Origin: Cunninghamia lanceolata
Lineage: Eukaryota; Streptophyta; Pinopsida; Cupressales; Cupressaceae
Assembly: GCA_027924645.1 (NCBI GenBank)
Contig: BSBN01001225.1
Location: forward strand, 15,890,001-15,954,000
Direction of reading: 5' to 3'
DNA length: 64,000 bases
Shown here: piece after piece, positions 22,903 to 34,808 of the stretch
How positions within the stretch are numbered: the first letter of the stretch is position 1
How the letters are laid out: every line of letters starts with the position of its first letter
Program-made: the position numbers and the translations under genes
Notes under the pieces: model-generated
What the model was told of the DNA's origin: nothing
The model's input: the letters and a program-made list of their open reading frames with translations, nothing else
Databases searched by the model: none

Positions 22903-25004
22903 AGGATGTGGAGACAACAAACCAAAATGAAGTAGCCCAAGGTAGCAACACTGGCATCCCACCAGAACTTGGGCGGAAAGGTGAAGCTAGGATGATGGGA
23001 TTCGTCAAGATTCTACACAATGAAGAAGAAGAGGAAGATCATGAGAATGAAAACAAACAAATAGAAGTATATGAGGGTGTCATTTCGGTAGTCGAACCAA
23101 TAGCAAATCCAATCAGACCTTATGAACTTATTGAAGACCTAAAGAAGACATATACTCACATTTCATTCATTGACTTGCTCATAAATTCCCCTTCACATCG
23201 CTCAATGAAAGCAATAGGGTTAAATTATCTCGACCAAATTACACCACCACCTAGTTAGCAGATCAATCATGTGGACTATGACATCAACCCACCAAACTTA
23301 GAACTCAAGGATCCAGGATTCTTCTTTGACTTAAAGCAAATGCCTTTTGAAGCTGAGCTAACCAAGAAAGGAGACCCCACATTGTACTTACAAGTTTGGA
23401 TCTATGACACTTGCATTAAACGAACCTTAATTGATGATGGATCCATAGTGAACATAGTTTCGTTCTCCCTCCTAGAGAGTATGGGTTATGGGCATACAAA
23501 TATCACTGCTTCATGAGACACCCTGAGTGGGTACGACAACCTAAAGGCCGCTACAATAGGGAAGATCACACTTCCCGTAACTCTAGGGCCCAAGACTATC
23601 CTAACAACATTTTACAACATCAACAAGGACATAAGATACAATTTACTCCTTAACAGGCCATGGATCCATAGGATGAAAGTCGTACCATCAACGTTATTCA
23701 AGAAGCTCGATTCTTACATCTGGGGAAGGTATACGTTGCGAAAGGGGATCCAAAACCTTTTAGCATGTTGAATTCAAACACATCAAACAAGCGTATAGGC
23801 ATCCCCATAGATTATGAACTTCCCACCAACAAATTGATTGTCTCTAGTCCTATGCCTCAATCAATATGCATCAAGTGAATAGAAACTCTAGAGAAAACCA
23901 TAAACACCGTGGAGATGAAAACTTTAGAAGATGAGGTAGCATCAAAACAAAAATAAATTGTTCCTAAGGAAAAGATAGTTAAGATCGTGGAATGGATAGA
24001 GTAGGATGGACCTCTCCAATTCCCTCTAGAAGTACTCATAGTCAATTTTCAACCTGCCTACAAACTCTTCCCTTGCACAGGGGAAAAACCTTATAGAATT
24101 GAAGGTCCAGTGTTTGAAACCACTACGTTAGATTTGAGAAATGTAGACCTGCACGCTTTCTTAGATCCTAAGGAAGACATAACAGAAAGTTACACTCCTT
24201 TATCACCCTAAAGTGAATCGTGTGTCCTCGAGACACCAGAAGAAATGGAGTCTTATGAGACTCTCACACCAATAGAGGATTCATCTAGACCATTGACACC
24301 CATTAAAGAGGTGCATTCTATTGACAACGAATCAACTAATGCAATAGGAATGCTACCTAGGATGTTCATGGTGTCTCAACCACAAGAGAAGCCAACCACT
24401 TCTGCCTCAGTTTAATCAAACAAACTTGTTGAGTGGGAAAAACTTTTAGTGCAAATTGAGATGGTTGAAAGACTCCCTGACAAAGATGAAGAAAGTGAGG
24501 GAACATTTTACAAGGAGTGGAAAATGAGTGTCAATTGGCACTGATGATCCTATCATTTTTGAGTTGCTAGGAAGTTACATCTGGTATTCCATGGATTTAA
24601 AACCAAAACCAAATGGGAGGACTAGGATAATCTTTGTCCCTCTTAATGAGCAAAGGGATCCACAAACTCCCCTCGAATTGTTTCAATTCTTGCAAAATAT
24701 CCAAGATAGACAAGATGTAAAAATCTACATGCAGGATCAGTTCAACCTACTAGCAGAGTTATTGAGATGTGATGGAGTCCTATATTGGACCCCTTCCCAT
24801 CAACAAGCCTTTCAAGACTTACTTTGTCTCACACTGTCAAGGGAAACCACCAAGTTGTAAATAATAGAATCAAATGATAAACCCTTCAGAATAGGAGAAC
24901 TTGTCCTAAGAAGAGGTAGCATGAACAATAAGAAAAGAAGACAAACAAGAGCTTTTTCAGAAGACTGGAAAGGACCTTACTATTACAAGTATGAGGTTAA
25001 CCAG
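22903..25004 (+). pseudogene. Protease and remnant pol of the Tat-type element
   Basis: The frame at 23271-23516 carries an aspartic protease with LIDDGSIVNI at about 23428, where D-D/T-G-S/A is expected. The flap and C-terminal part follow in other frames, including YNLLLNRPWIHRM and VPSTLF (about 23635-23705), as in Tat proteases. From 23770 to 24420 the linker is acidic and broken. At 24528-24860 an open frame of 110 codons is not recognised; it ends YWTPSHQQAFQDL, which recalls the RT-RNase H border. The integrase tail at about 24890-24985 ends the element at the copia LTR. Confidence 0.7.
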
Positions 25005-26228
25005 TGTTGTCATTGATGTCAACATACTTATATTGCATTAATGATAAGGATTGAATGAGTTGTGTGCCAAGGATATTGAGGAAATTAGTCTCAATCAGGA
25101 ATAGTGAAGAACTGTGATGAGAAGAAGGCAAAATTCCTCAATAGGTTGAGGATCAGAGGATGCGGTTTAAAGGGTTTGTAGATATGAGTCTTGAAATGCT
25201 CCAATCAAGATTTTAGAGGTCCGCATGAAGATATGAAGAAGTTATGGTCACTGAAGTAGAATCGGTTCCGACAGGTGTTCAGTGGTGACAGAGTGTCACA
25301 GATTGGTCCGGTGAGATTCAGAATTACTTTATCTCATTCTGCGTATTGGAGAGAGTGTTGAAGAAGTTTGTGTGAAGTGAAAACTAGATTTGTTCATGGT
25401 TTGGAGGTCCAGAAGCACCTTTTTCATTATGACAGTAATGACAGACTGTGTTCTTGAAGTTCCAGATGAAGAACAGAAGAATTCCAGTAAGCTGATAAAG
25501 TGCGGATGTGTTTGGTGATTCAGGGAAGGTTATGATGATCATTGGATCATGTCCAGTTAATGATAATGATCTGCATTAAAGTTAGAGTGTGCATTTGAAG
25601 AATAACCATGGATATTGGTGTTCTTCTTGAGACTGGCCGACCGGATGTATTACACGTTTTGCGAATGATCTTGTAGGTGTTTGCCGACTTAGATGATTGT
25701 TCCTAAGTCGATGCCTTGTATAAATAAGGGATTGTAAATTCATTTTGAAGTGTGTCTTGCGGTGATGAGAGTGGTATAGCGAAGAGAAGTGCGAAAGCCA
25801 GAGTAGGAGTTTTGGGCTTACATGGAACTGATCCAGGCATGGTAAAGATGTCAATCTCCAATTCAAGTTTGTAATACTTGTTACTTTGTAGACAGTGTGT
25901 CTCTTGTAGGTAGTGTGCCTCTTGTGAGCAGTCTGCTTGGGTAGTGAGCCCTAATTGGCACGTGCCATCTATTTTTCTTATTCTTCTAACAAAGAATAAT
26001 CCTTGGGTTAATCACCCCGTGGTTTTTCCCTTGACCGAGTTTTCCACGTCAAAATCTTGGTGTCTCATGTGTTGATGTGTATCTGCTCTGGTGTTTATGT
26101 TTTATGCTTTCATGAGTGATTAATTGATATGCTATTAAATAACAAGAGGATTTAAGTGTTTGAATTGGAAGCAAGTTTTTGTACAACTGATTCACCCCCC
26201 CTCTCAGTTGTGTGCCTTAGATCTAACA
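25005..26228 (+). repeat. 5' LTR of the copia element
   Basis: It starts TGTTGTCATTGATG and ends ATCTAACA, two bases before the PBS, giving TGTT...AACA ends and 1224 bp. A TATA box is at 25719. A short open frame on the minus strand (25582-25866) is not a gene. Confidence 0.85.
25719..25726 (+). promoter_or_regulatory. TATA box of the copia LTR
   Basis: The word tataaata lies 715 bp into the LTR, followed by aagggattgtaaat. Position and context suit the LTR promoter. Confidence 0.6.
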
Positions 26229-26230
26229 AT

Positions 26231-26242
26231 TGGTACCAGAGC
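26231..26242 (+). other. Primer binding site, initiator-Met type
   Basis: tggtaccagagc differs by one base from the usual plant copia PBS tggtatcagagc, complementary to the 3' end of initiator methionine tRNA. It lies two bases after the LTR end. Confidence 0.85.
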
Positions 26243-26285
26243 TAAGTTCCTCTAAAAAGAGCTTAACCGCTTGAGGAGATCTAGG

Positions 26286-29282
26286 ATGTCGTCATACAAG
26301 AAGGACAATCCGAAGTTTGATGGAACTGACTTCACTCTTTGGAAAGGCCGCATGAAATGTCATTTGGAGTGTATGGGAAAGGCGTACTTGTCCATGGTCA
26401 CAAAAGCATGTACACCTCCCCAGGGTGGTCCGACAACTCTAAATAAAATCACAGATGCTGAAAACAATCTGTGGACCAAAGAGGCTCTTCTAAGCGCATT
26501 AACTGACTCAGAGCTTTCAAATGTTATTGACCTACCAACTGCCTATGAGATCTGGATTAAACTGGAACTTCTGCATGAAGGAGATGAGTATGTTAAGAGT
26601 GCAAGGTTGCAAAGTCTCAAAGGGAAATTTTAAAGACTGAAAATGAGAGATGATGAAAATATTACTACCTTTATGCCAAGAGTAAATGAGCTGGTGTGTG
26701 GAATCAGGAATGCTGGCAGAGTTTTGGATGAAAATGAGATTGTTGGCAAAATTCTCAGATCCCTTCCTGCTGTCTACAAAATCAAGGTTGCTGCCATTGA
26801 TGAATTCAGAGCCCATACAACTGTCACAAGAGACCAATTAGCTGGCAAACTGGCTGCATTTGAAATGACCGAGTTTGGAGATGATCCCCAAAAGACTGAA
26901 TCTACATTCAAAGCCAGTGCCTCTGTGAAAGGTAAACAAAGATTTGATCCGGGAGAAAACTCTTCAAGGAAGCTATCATGGTATGATCAAACAAGAAGAG
27001 ACATGGAAGTGGAAGAAGCAGAAACAGGTCAACTTAAAGCCCTCTTTGCAAAGAGACTGCTAAGAGGATCCGATAAGTATGAAGAAAAATTACCCTTTAA
27101 GTGCTTCAATTGCAATAAGATTGGTCATTTTGCCTCAAGATGTCTGGAAAGATCTACAAGGTCAAATTCTAACAGACAAAGGTTCCAAAAGAATTGTTAT
27201 TATGTTCATGACGAAGATGATAATGAAGGAGTAACAGATGATGAATCAGAGATAGGAAACAAATCCGGAAATGAATGGGTGTTTATTGCCATCAAGGAAG
27301 AAGATCCAATATCCTCTAAATCTGTCAATCATAAGGTTGTAGAAAGAGCTTTGGCTGCCCAAGTTGAAGAAAAGGATGATTGGGTTATTGACAGTGGATG
27401 CTCTCACCATATGACAGATGACAAGAACAAGTTCTTAGATTTGGAAAGGTATGAAGGAGGAGTGGTAAAGTTTGGTGATAATTTTGCTGGTAGAATCAAA
27501 GGAAGAGGAACTATTTCTTTTAATGGAAGAAACAAAACTAGTAATGTGCTATATGTTGAAGGCTTGAAGCACAATCTTGTTAGTGTTGGATAGTTGGTGG
27601 ACAAAGGCTATGATCTCTGATTCAAGGATGGAAAATGTAAAATCCTTGAAAGATCCGGAACATAGATTGCATTCGGTACTCAAACTAAAGGTAATATCTT
27701 CCAGTTGGTTGGTTCTAATAAAAGTTGTCTATTTTTTCAAGTTGATCAGAGTTGGTTATGGCATAGAAGGATGTGTCATGTAAATTTTGATAACATCATC
27801 AAGATAAGCAATACTCAGGCTGTAAGAGATCTTCAAAAAATTGGTAAAACCTACAAATAATTTGTGCAAAGAATGTCAGCTAGGTAAACAGAGCAGAGTC
27901 TCATTCAAAAGCAAGGATTAGTCCTCTACCAGATTATTAGAGTTAGTTCATACTGATCTATGTGGTCCGACAAGAATCAAGAGTATGCAAGGTGATAGAT
28001 ATTTCATGTTACTGATTGATGACCATTCCCAGATGATGTGGGTTACCTTTCTGAAAGAGAAATCAGAAGTGTTTGAGAAGTTTAAAATCTTCAAAGCTAT
28101 GGTAGAGAATCAAACCGGATTAAAACTGAAATGTCTGAGGTCTGATAGAGGTGGTGAATTCACATCCGGTGAATTCATAGATTTTTATGAGAAGCATGGT
28201 ATAAAGAGATAGTTATCTACCCCTAGGACTCCACAGCAGAATGGAGTAGTTGAGAGAAAGAACCAAACCATCTAGGAAGCATCCAGGACAATGATGATGG
28301 AAGCAAGTGTTCCCTAGATGTTTTGGAAAGAAGTTGTCAGCACTGCAGTCTACACTCTCAATCAAGTTTAAATCAGAAGCAATACCGGTAAGACTCCTTA
28401 TGAAGTTTGGTTTGGCATCACTCCTACTATGAGATATTTCAGAGTATTTGGTAGCAATTGTTACATTAAAAGAGATGAAGATCTAGGAAAGTTTGATGCT
28501 AGAAGTGATGAAGGAATTTCTTGGGTTACTCCACTCAAAGCAAAGCATACCGGTGTTACAATAAGAGACTGAGAAAGATGATAGAAAGTACAAATGTGAA
28601 GGTTGATGAAGGTATTGAGAAGCCCTCAAGATTTTATGATTATGATGAAAATGATCAGAATGATGTTCTGGTTCAAGAAGCTCCATCCTCTCCTGAAAGT
28701 CAGATTCAAAATGATCCAATAAATCAGGAAGAAGAGACAGGTCTGAATGAGCATGATCAAGAAGCAGAAGTGCAAGAAACTCCCAAAGTTCCGAGGTATG
28801 TAAGATTAAACCACTCTGAAGATCAGATCATAGGTGACAAAAGCAAAGGTGTGCAAACTAGAAGGAATGTTGCTCAAAATTTAGATGAATGTTGTCTGAT
28901 TTCAAAGATTGAACCTAAGACAATAAATTAAGCCTGCAATGATGAAAATTGGACCAAAGAAATGGAGGAAGAGTTGATGAAAATTGAGAAAAATCACACT
29001 TGGGATCTTGTTTCTAAACCTAGAAACAAGAATGTGATTGGAACCAAATGGGTCTTCCGGAACAAACTAAATGAAGTTGGTGAAGAAATCAGAGATAAAG
29101 CCAGATTAGTCTGCAAAGGCTACTCTCAAATAGAAGGGATTGGTTTTGAGGAAACCTTTGCTCCGGTGGCAAGAATTGAAGCAGTCAGACTATTTCTTGC
29201 ATTTGCTACCTTCAAGGATTTCAAAGTGTATCAGATGGATGTCAAATCTGCTTTCCTGAATGGTGACTTAGAAGAAGAAGTT
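26286..29282 (+). pseudogene. Copia gag-pol (gag, protease, integrase, partial RT)
   Basis: From the ATG at 26286 the order is: a gag domain of the UBN2 type (FDGTDFTLWKGRM, then an intact-looking helix region to about 26870), a CCHC knuckle at 27102-27143 (CFNCNKIGHFASRC), and protease with WVIDSGCSHHMT at about 27380. The integrase follows with its D residues in HTDLCGP (27955) and LRSDRGGEF (28135) and E in NGVVERKNQ (about 28245), then its KTPYEVWFG part. RT starts with [21 protein letters not shown] (about 28950, shown in part) and reaches FLNGDLEEE. There are about ten stops and at least two frameshifts (between 27593 and 27985, and near 28520). Most stops replace an expected Q or R codon. 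Confidence 0.9.
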
Positions 29283-29838
29283 GCCATGCCCACATTTCAC
29301 GTGCAGTCACAACACACAAACATGCGTGTTGTGTCCACATATGACATGTAGACATGATACGAACTATCAAAATTTTTTCCTTTACTACATGAAATCTTTC
29401 CCTCGCACGCGTAAGCATGCTCAGTTGCGTATGTTTAAGTTGTCTAAGTGATTGTTGCTACGAAATATTCCACACACATGTGCATGTCGATATCGATCAC
29501 TAAGTTTGAGTTGGATCATTTTGCTTCATTAGGATTCTCTTGGTAGATGGATGATCTTGGTTGGTTATCTCTATCTGTTAAATTCTTCCTCGCATTCTTT
29601 ATTTATTTCTCTATCGATTTGTCAAAAATGTTGTTATTTCACCGTTTACGTTTTTCTTAATTTATTTATTTTTTATTTGCATTTACATTTTATTTACGTT
29701 AAATCTTCTTCCATACTTGGTAATTCATTTGTAAAAAGAATTACTACTCAAAAAAATAAATACAATTTTCTTAAAAACAAATTTAATGTAATTTGTTATT
29801 AGGGCAAATTACAATAACCCATTTATATTGCCCAACTA

Positions 29839-29890
<52 letters not shown>

Positions 29891-30068
29891 CCTTATAAAC
29901 TTGTGGAAACTCCACTCAAGTATATATATATCTAATTTCCTTATAAACTTGTTGTGGAAACTCCACTCAAGTATATATATATATATTCTTTTTATTTTAA
30001 AAAATATCTTTTTATTGCAAGCTTATTCATTTACAATTATTATATATATAAATATACATATATATAGT

Positions 30069-30116
<48 letters not shown>

Positions 30117-30240
30117 ATTGTTTAATTGTTATGGATAGTGGAAACTCCACTTAGTTTTAATACCATTTTGTTTAAACTTACCAACTCATATGATGGGGTT
30201 AAATAACCCTAATATTTCTTATTGTTGTTTGTAATGTTTT
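29283..30240. other. AT-rich unique and microsatellite region
   Basis: The first 500 bp show nothing recognisable apart from a short hairpin (acaacac...gtgttgt, about 29312-29335). From 29800 the DNA is dominated by (TA)n and a duplicated block holding the self-complementary word gtggaaactccact. An open frame at 29551-29802 is F-, L- and Y-rich and not convincing. It may belong to the LTR of the chromovirus fragment further right. Confidence 0.5.
29838..30118. repeat. TA and CA microsatellites with duplicated hairpin block
   Basis: (TA)n at 29838-29886; short (TA)n at 29922-29932 and 29974-29988; (CA)n at 30068-30106 followed by (TA)n. Between the first two runs, a block taatttccttataaacttg...tccactcaag of about 50 bp is present twice in tandem. 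Confidence 0.85.
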
Positions 30241-30640
30241 GTTGCAGGGTTATGGAGCTATGGTGGTGGCACCAGAGAGGGAGGTCGGTGCTGGCAGGGG
30301 GGACCGAGGCCATGGAGATGGAGGGGAAGTGGGGTGGTTGTGGGTGAAGGTTGCAGAGGCGAGGTGGAAGGTGGAGTGGTGCGGCGGGGTCGATGTTGGT
30401 GGAGGGCTGCAGGGAGGGCGGCGCTACAAAGGATCCCGCGGGCGGTGCGGGCTTAAGGCATAGTCACGGAGGTGGGGGGGATGTGGGGAGGGGCAGAGCC
30501 CCACCCACATCCCACGCCGTGGGGTGTGGGTGGGGCTCCGCCCCGCCCCACACCCTCCTCATTGTATAAGGTATTCGGAGGGGGTTTAAACCCCCACCAC
30601 TCTACTTTGTAAAATGTTCGGCTGTGTAAACAGCGATTTC
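30240..30640. other. GC-rich island with paired hairpins
   Basis: An abrupt GC-rich block in AT-rich surroundings. It starts after tttgttgcag, which looks like a 3' splice site, and reads a G-, E- and V-rich frame (30239-30463) that has no recognisable domain. At 30481-30556 two hairpins follow one another, built from the same 14-base word gtgtgggtggggc in alternating orientation. At 30580-30595 there is a perfect 16-bp palindrome, GGGGGTTTAAACCCCC. It could be a short non-autonomous element or part of an LTR. Confidence 0.5.
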
Positions 30641-30777
30641 CCCACAATGTATTTTGTTTGCAAATTTTAAAATTTCCATTTATTATTAATTAATGATATA
30701 TATATATATATATATCATTTTCACGATTACATTTAATTTTTAAAACTATATATATATACACACGATTAAACAAATTT

Positions 30778-32517
30778 CACAATTTCTTTTAATTTTAACT
30801 TTTGAATAAATCAATATATATATATATATATATATTTATATCAGTTTTCTCAATTTCATTTAATAATAAAAATATAAATACAGATATAATAAATTTTCAC
30901 AACTAAATTAAAAAGTAAATTGATTTATATATAATTTTATATATATCTTTATATAGTGAAATTCCATAGCAAAATTCTTTTCACACTATCTTCAACATTA
31001 CAATTTTAATATAACAATTAATCAAATGAAAAAGAGACATTAACCATTTAAATCTGTATTTGCCATTTGTATTCTATCAAGTAAATTTTCCATTTCATTT
31101 ACATTTAAGGATCAGAAATAAATACATGAAATTATTGAATCTTTTTATTTCAATAACACACAATAGTCAAGTAAAAATTCGATTTAGATTATTTCCCATT
31201 GCAAACTTAACTCCAATTTTAGTTTTGTATTCAAGGCAATTTTGCATCTTTCATAATACTGTAAAAAAAAATAACTTCCTCACTAAATAATACAAGGGAT
31301 ACATTTTTATCAACTAATCCAAATCAACAACCAATCTGACAATCCACTATTTTGATAAACAAGAACAAGCATCTATAAAATCCCACAACTCACAAACATT
31401 CTAAGGGAGTAATTTACTTTCTTCTCCCAGCTCACACAAGTGATGTAATGTAAAAACCAATTAAAAATCACAACATTTAACATAATGAGGGAGGATTATC
31501 TCTCCACTCCCTAGATAACAACTTTTACAACAATTTCAAAGAGAGAAGTTCTCTCCTCTAAAACTTTTACATAATGGAACTTAAAAGGCCAAGCTCTCAT
31601 TACAAATAGTAAGATAGAATATTTTCTTTAATCAAGGTAAAATCCCTTTAATCCTTTTTACATGCTCCAACAGTAACCTGCAAGACAACAAGGGAGAAAC
31701 CAACAACCATCTAGCTCTCCTCCCTACCTTTGACCTGCAAGAGGGTCACCCCGAGCTAGGGAGACCATCCACATACCCAGGGTAAATTATACCAAACACT
31801 TTACAACATTTACAACAACAGACAAGCAAATAACGCACACACACACACACCCATGGTATACTCACAATACAAAGACTTAACTTAGGTGAGTTCAGGGAGG
31901 GTAGGGAAGTAGACATCTCTACCTCTAGGTGTCATCCTTTCACATTATATCACATTTTATTACAAGGCCTCTAGCCAACAAATTAATCTTTCTCAAGGCC
32001 TCAAGCCTTCCAGTTAATTTAAATTACCAGGGATATCCCAATAGGCTCTCAAAGCCTTAAATCCCTCTTGGCTAAGTACCAACATGCCCTCAAGGCATTT
32101 CTTATAACAAGAAAATAAGATGACACTCGAGGAGGGTCACACCTCCCCTTCCCTATACAAGATGAGCATTGCCTTCCAACTGGAAGGAGCTCTTTCAACA
32201 CCCAAAACAAACCCCAAAAATAACAGAAAACTCATAGAAGACATTTGTAAACTCATTCAACAAGCAAGAACAAACATACATAACAAGCAAAAGATCACAC
32301 AAGAGAGTAGTCTTGTTCACCAACCTTTCAAAGCCCAATTATGGATGAAATTTGATGAAGAGCTCCTCTCTAGCCTCCTCCAAAATCTCCTCCTTTCCAC
32401 AATAATCCAACCCCCTTACTCTCCTCCTGCTCTCTCTTTTAAAAACTAATTCCCTCTATTTTCCTAATTTCCCAAGTGGCATTAAACAACTAATCCACAA
32501 CTCATCCATTATCCTAG
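30778..32517. repeat. 1.74-kb direct repeat, left copy
   Basis: This block is nearly identical to 38173-39912 in the same orientation, with mostly single-base changes and small microsatellite differences. It lies to the left of the minus-strand chromovirus remnant, so it is best read as part of that element's 3' LTR. The LTR would then extend right to 33473, where CA abuts a PPT. It contains short microsatellites (about 30690, 30815 and 31833). The ORF at 32120-32449 occurs in both copies and is not a recognised gene. Confidence 0.75.
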
Positions 32518-33473
32518 TGGTCTTAAAACAATTAACCCCCACTCAATAGGTTCCCCACTATAGTCCTTTTAACAACACATGGAGAATTAAAATACAATAA
32601 GTAAAATTAAAATACAAAGGGAGTGGATGACACACTACCCTTATTAAGGGGAACCCCACCAAAAGAGAAGCACAAGGAGACAAACAATCCATTATTAGGG
32701 GATCATGGAGTTGTTCCATGACTTGGAAGTGGGCCTGAGTGTGGATTCCACTTATCCCATTGTCCCCATGCTTCCAAATTCGTCACTTAACTTCACTGTG
32801 AAGTTTAAGTGACCATATGGAGGTTAACCCAAGGTTATCCTACTCAAAAAGGTCCCTAGACCCATGGGGTATAACCCAGGGTTGATTTTTGCCTAGTTAG
32901 AACTTCCAGAGTCAAATAAAAACACAAGAAAAAGGTCTAAAAGAAATAAAGTTTAAACAAGATTAAAAACAACATTTCTTACAACACTTATCATAATAAA
33001 AATAAATCAGAAGATAGCCCTTATTCCCTTGACCTCATGCAACATTAACAAATTACAACATTACAACATTCCTCCAAACACGAGGTTGATCTTAATTCCT
33101 CGTGGAACTAGATCAGCTCACAAGGGATACAACATAGGGTATGGGATGATCTCCTGTATTCGTGGTTTTGTTAGCAATACCTCCACACTCAAACTTGAAG
33201 TCAATATCACATAGAGATATCATAGCCGAAGCAATTTAAATACATGCATCCTAAACATTCTACCATATAATCCTACTGAAAACACATTGAAGTTCCATAT
33301 CCATTCATCATTTTCTAAAAAGCAACATCTACTTATCATTGCACAATTATTTCCTTAAAATTCAATTAGGTTTAATAAACAAGGTTCAAGATCAATAGTC
33401 TCTCAACATAAAAATAATAGCAATATCACTGCAAATAGTCTCATGAACAGTAGTGTAAAAAGTAGGCCTCACA
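32518..33473 (-). repeat. Remainder of the putative 3' LTR, present only here
   Basis: Read on the minus strand, the LTR would begin TGTGAGGCC at 33473, right after a purine-rich tract. No coding sequence is seen. The corresponding part of the right-hand copy is absent beyond 39912, so the right LTR is truncated. An open frame at 33029-33214 is not convincing. Confidence 0.5.
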
Positions 33474-33487
33474 TCCTCTCCCCCTAA
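33474..33487 (-). other. Polypurine tract of the Tekay-like chromovirus
   Basis: Minus strand TTAGGGGGAGAGGA directly before the TG of the putative 3' LTR, and downstream of the integrase-chromodomain coding end. Tekay-type elements have a very similar tract at this place. Confidence 0.65.
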
Positions 33488-33489
33488 GA

Positions 33490-34790
33490 TTGTACTTCCT
33501 CCTGGAAGTCATCAAAGAGGTGAGGGTAAAGCGTCTTCAGTCTCGTAGCATCTTCCCATGTTGCAGTGACCTCATCGTACATATCCCACTGGACCCTAAC
33601 CTGGTCCAGCTCTCAACCTTGAATGCCTAGTGTCCAATGAGCCAATATGCATATTGGCTCCAAAGCCAGCTGTCCGTCTACCTCTACCTAAAGAGCACTC
33701 CAATCCAATACGTGAGACAAGTCAGATATATAACGACGTAAAACTGAAACATGAAAGACATCGTGGATATGAGACAAGCTAGGTGGCAAGGCCAAATGGT
33801 AGGCTACAGGTCCTATCCTCTCTAGGATCTCAAAAGGTCCTACAAACTGGGGTGTGAGCTTAGAGCCTTTTTCGGAATGGATTGGACTCTTATGCGGTCG
33901 CACTCTCAAGAACACCCTGTCACCTACTAAAAAGCTTTGATCTGTTCTCTTTGCATCTGCATACTTCTTCTGTCTATTCTGAGCTTTTTGCAGTCTCTAC
34001 CTGATCAAAGTAACCTGCTGTTCCATATCCTGGATTATTTCAGGACCAATGGCAACTCGGTCCTCTAATCGATCCCAACTCAAAGGCATTCTGCAAGGTC
34101 TGTCGTATAAAGCTTGGTAAGGAGTCATACCCAACGAGCTGTGATGCCCATTATTGTAGGTGAACTCAACCAAATACAGGTACTCCTCCCATTTAGACTG
34201 ATGATCCATAACATACATGCGCAGCATATCCTCTAACACCTAATTAACTCTTTCTATCTGGCCGTTGGTCTCAGGATGATAAGTGGAACTGAAGTTGAGC
34301 TGTGTGCCTAACACCTGATGTAAAGCTCTCCAAAATGAAGATGTGAAAATAGAGTCTCTATCAGATATGATACGGCGAGGTACTCCATGCAGTCTGACAA
34401 TCTGATCTAGAAATACTCTCGCCACTGATGGTGCATTATACGTTGTGCGTACTGGTGAGAAATGCGCCACCTTGGTCAACTTGTCAACTATCACCATGAT
34501 GGCATCATGGTGTCGTGATGACATAGGTAGACCAACAATGAAGTCCATGGAAATGGTGTCCCATTTCCACTCAGGTATCTCATGTGGGTATAAGAGTCCT
34601 GCTGGATGCTGATGCTCGACCTTGACCCTCTGACACTCAAGGCATCAAGCAACAAACTCTGCAATATCACGTCTCATTCCAGCCCAATGGTATAACTGCC
34701 GCAAGTCCGCATGCATCTTCTTCACTCCTGGATGAGCTGCATAGGGTGCTCTATGAGCCTCAGAGAGTATCACTGCACGCAGATCACCTG
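33490..34790 (-). pseudogene. Tekay-like integrase and chromodomain
   Basis: The frame passes from a zinc-binding part (CLECQRVKVEHQ, about 34630) to the rve core. D is seen in VIVDKLTKVAHF, D in IISDRDSIF and E in the NGQIERV block (about 34500-34245). The tail with PQFVGPFEILERIGPVAY (about 33860, shown in part) leads to a chromodomain-like end, where VRVQWD and TATWEDAT are visible (about 33590-33545). Stops break it at about 34240, 34000 and 33688 and near the end. One frameshift lies at about 34790 between this part and RNase H. The product would insert the element into chromatin. Confidence 0.85.
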
Positions 34791-34808
34791 CATGGGTACA
34801 TAGATGCA

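Larger units (their letters stand above)
18525..25004 (+). mobile_element. Tat-type Ty3/gypsy element, internally deleted
   Basis: A 2.3-kb 5' LTR, a PBS, a gag gene and a protease lie in the expected order on the plus strand. Instead of a full pol, the region after the protease goes through a degenerate linker to a short integrase tail (GELVLRR and WKGPYYYK, about 24895-24985). RT, both RNase H domains and the integrase core are missing or unrecognisable. The right side is cut by a copia LTR at 25005. A 3' LTR is not seen in the window. Confidence 0.75.
25005..29282 (+). mobile_element. Ty1/copia retrotransposon, 3' truncated
   Basis: A 5' LTR (25005-26228), a tRNA-iMet-type PBS at 26231 and a gag-pol region ending inside RT are present. 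It lies within the integrase tail of the Tat-type element, so it is a younger insertion. The RT reading stops matching at about 29282 after [10 protein letters not shown], where unrelated DNA begins. RNase H and the 3' LTR are missing from the window. Confidence 0.9.

Noticed and set aside
30068..30106. CA-repeat coding region (30125 end of ORF)
   Set aside because: A T- and H-run produced by a microsatellite.
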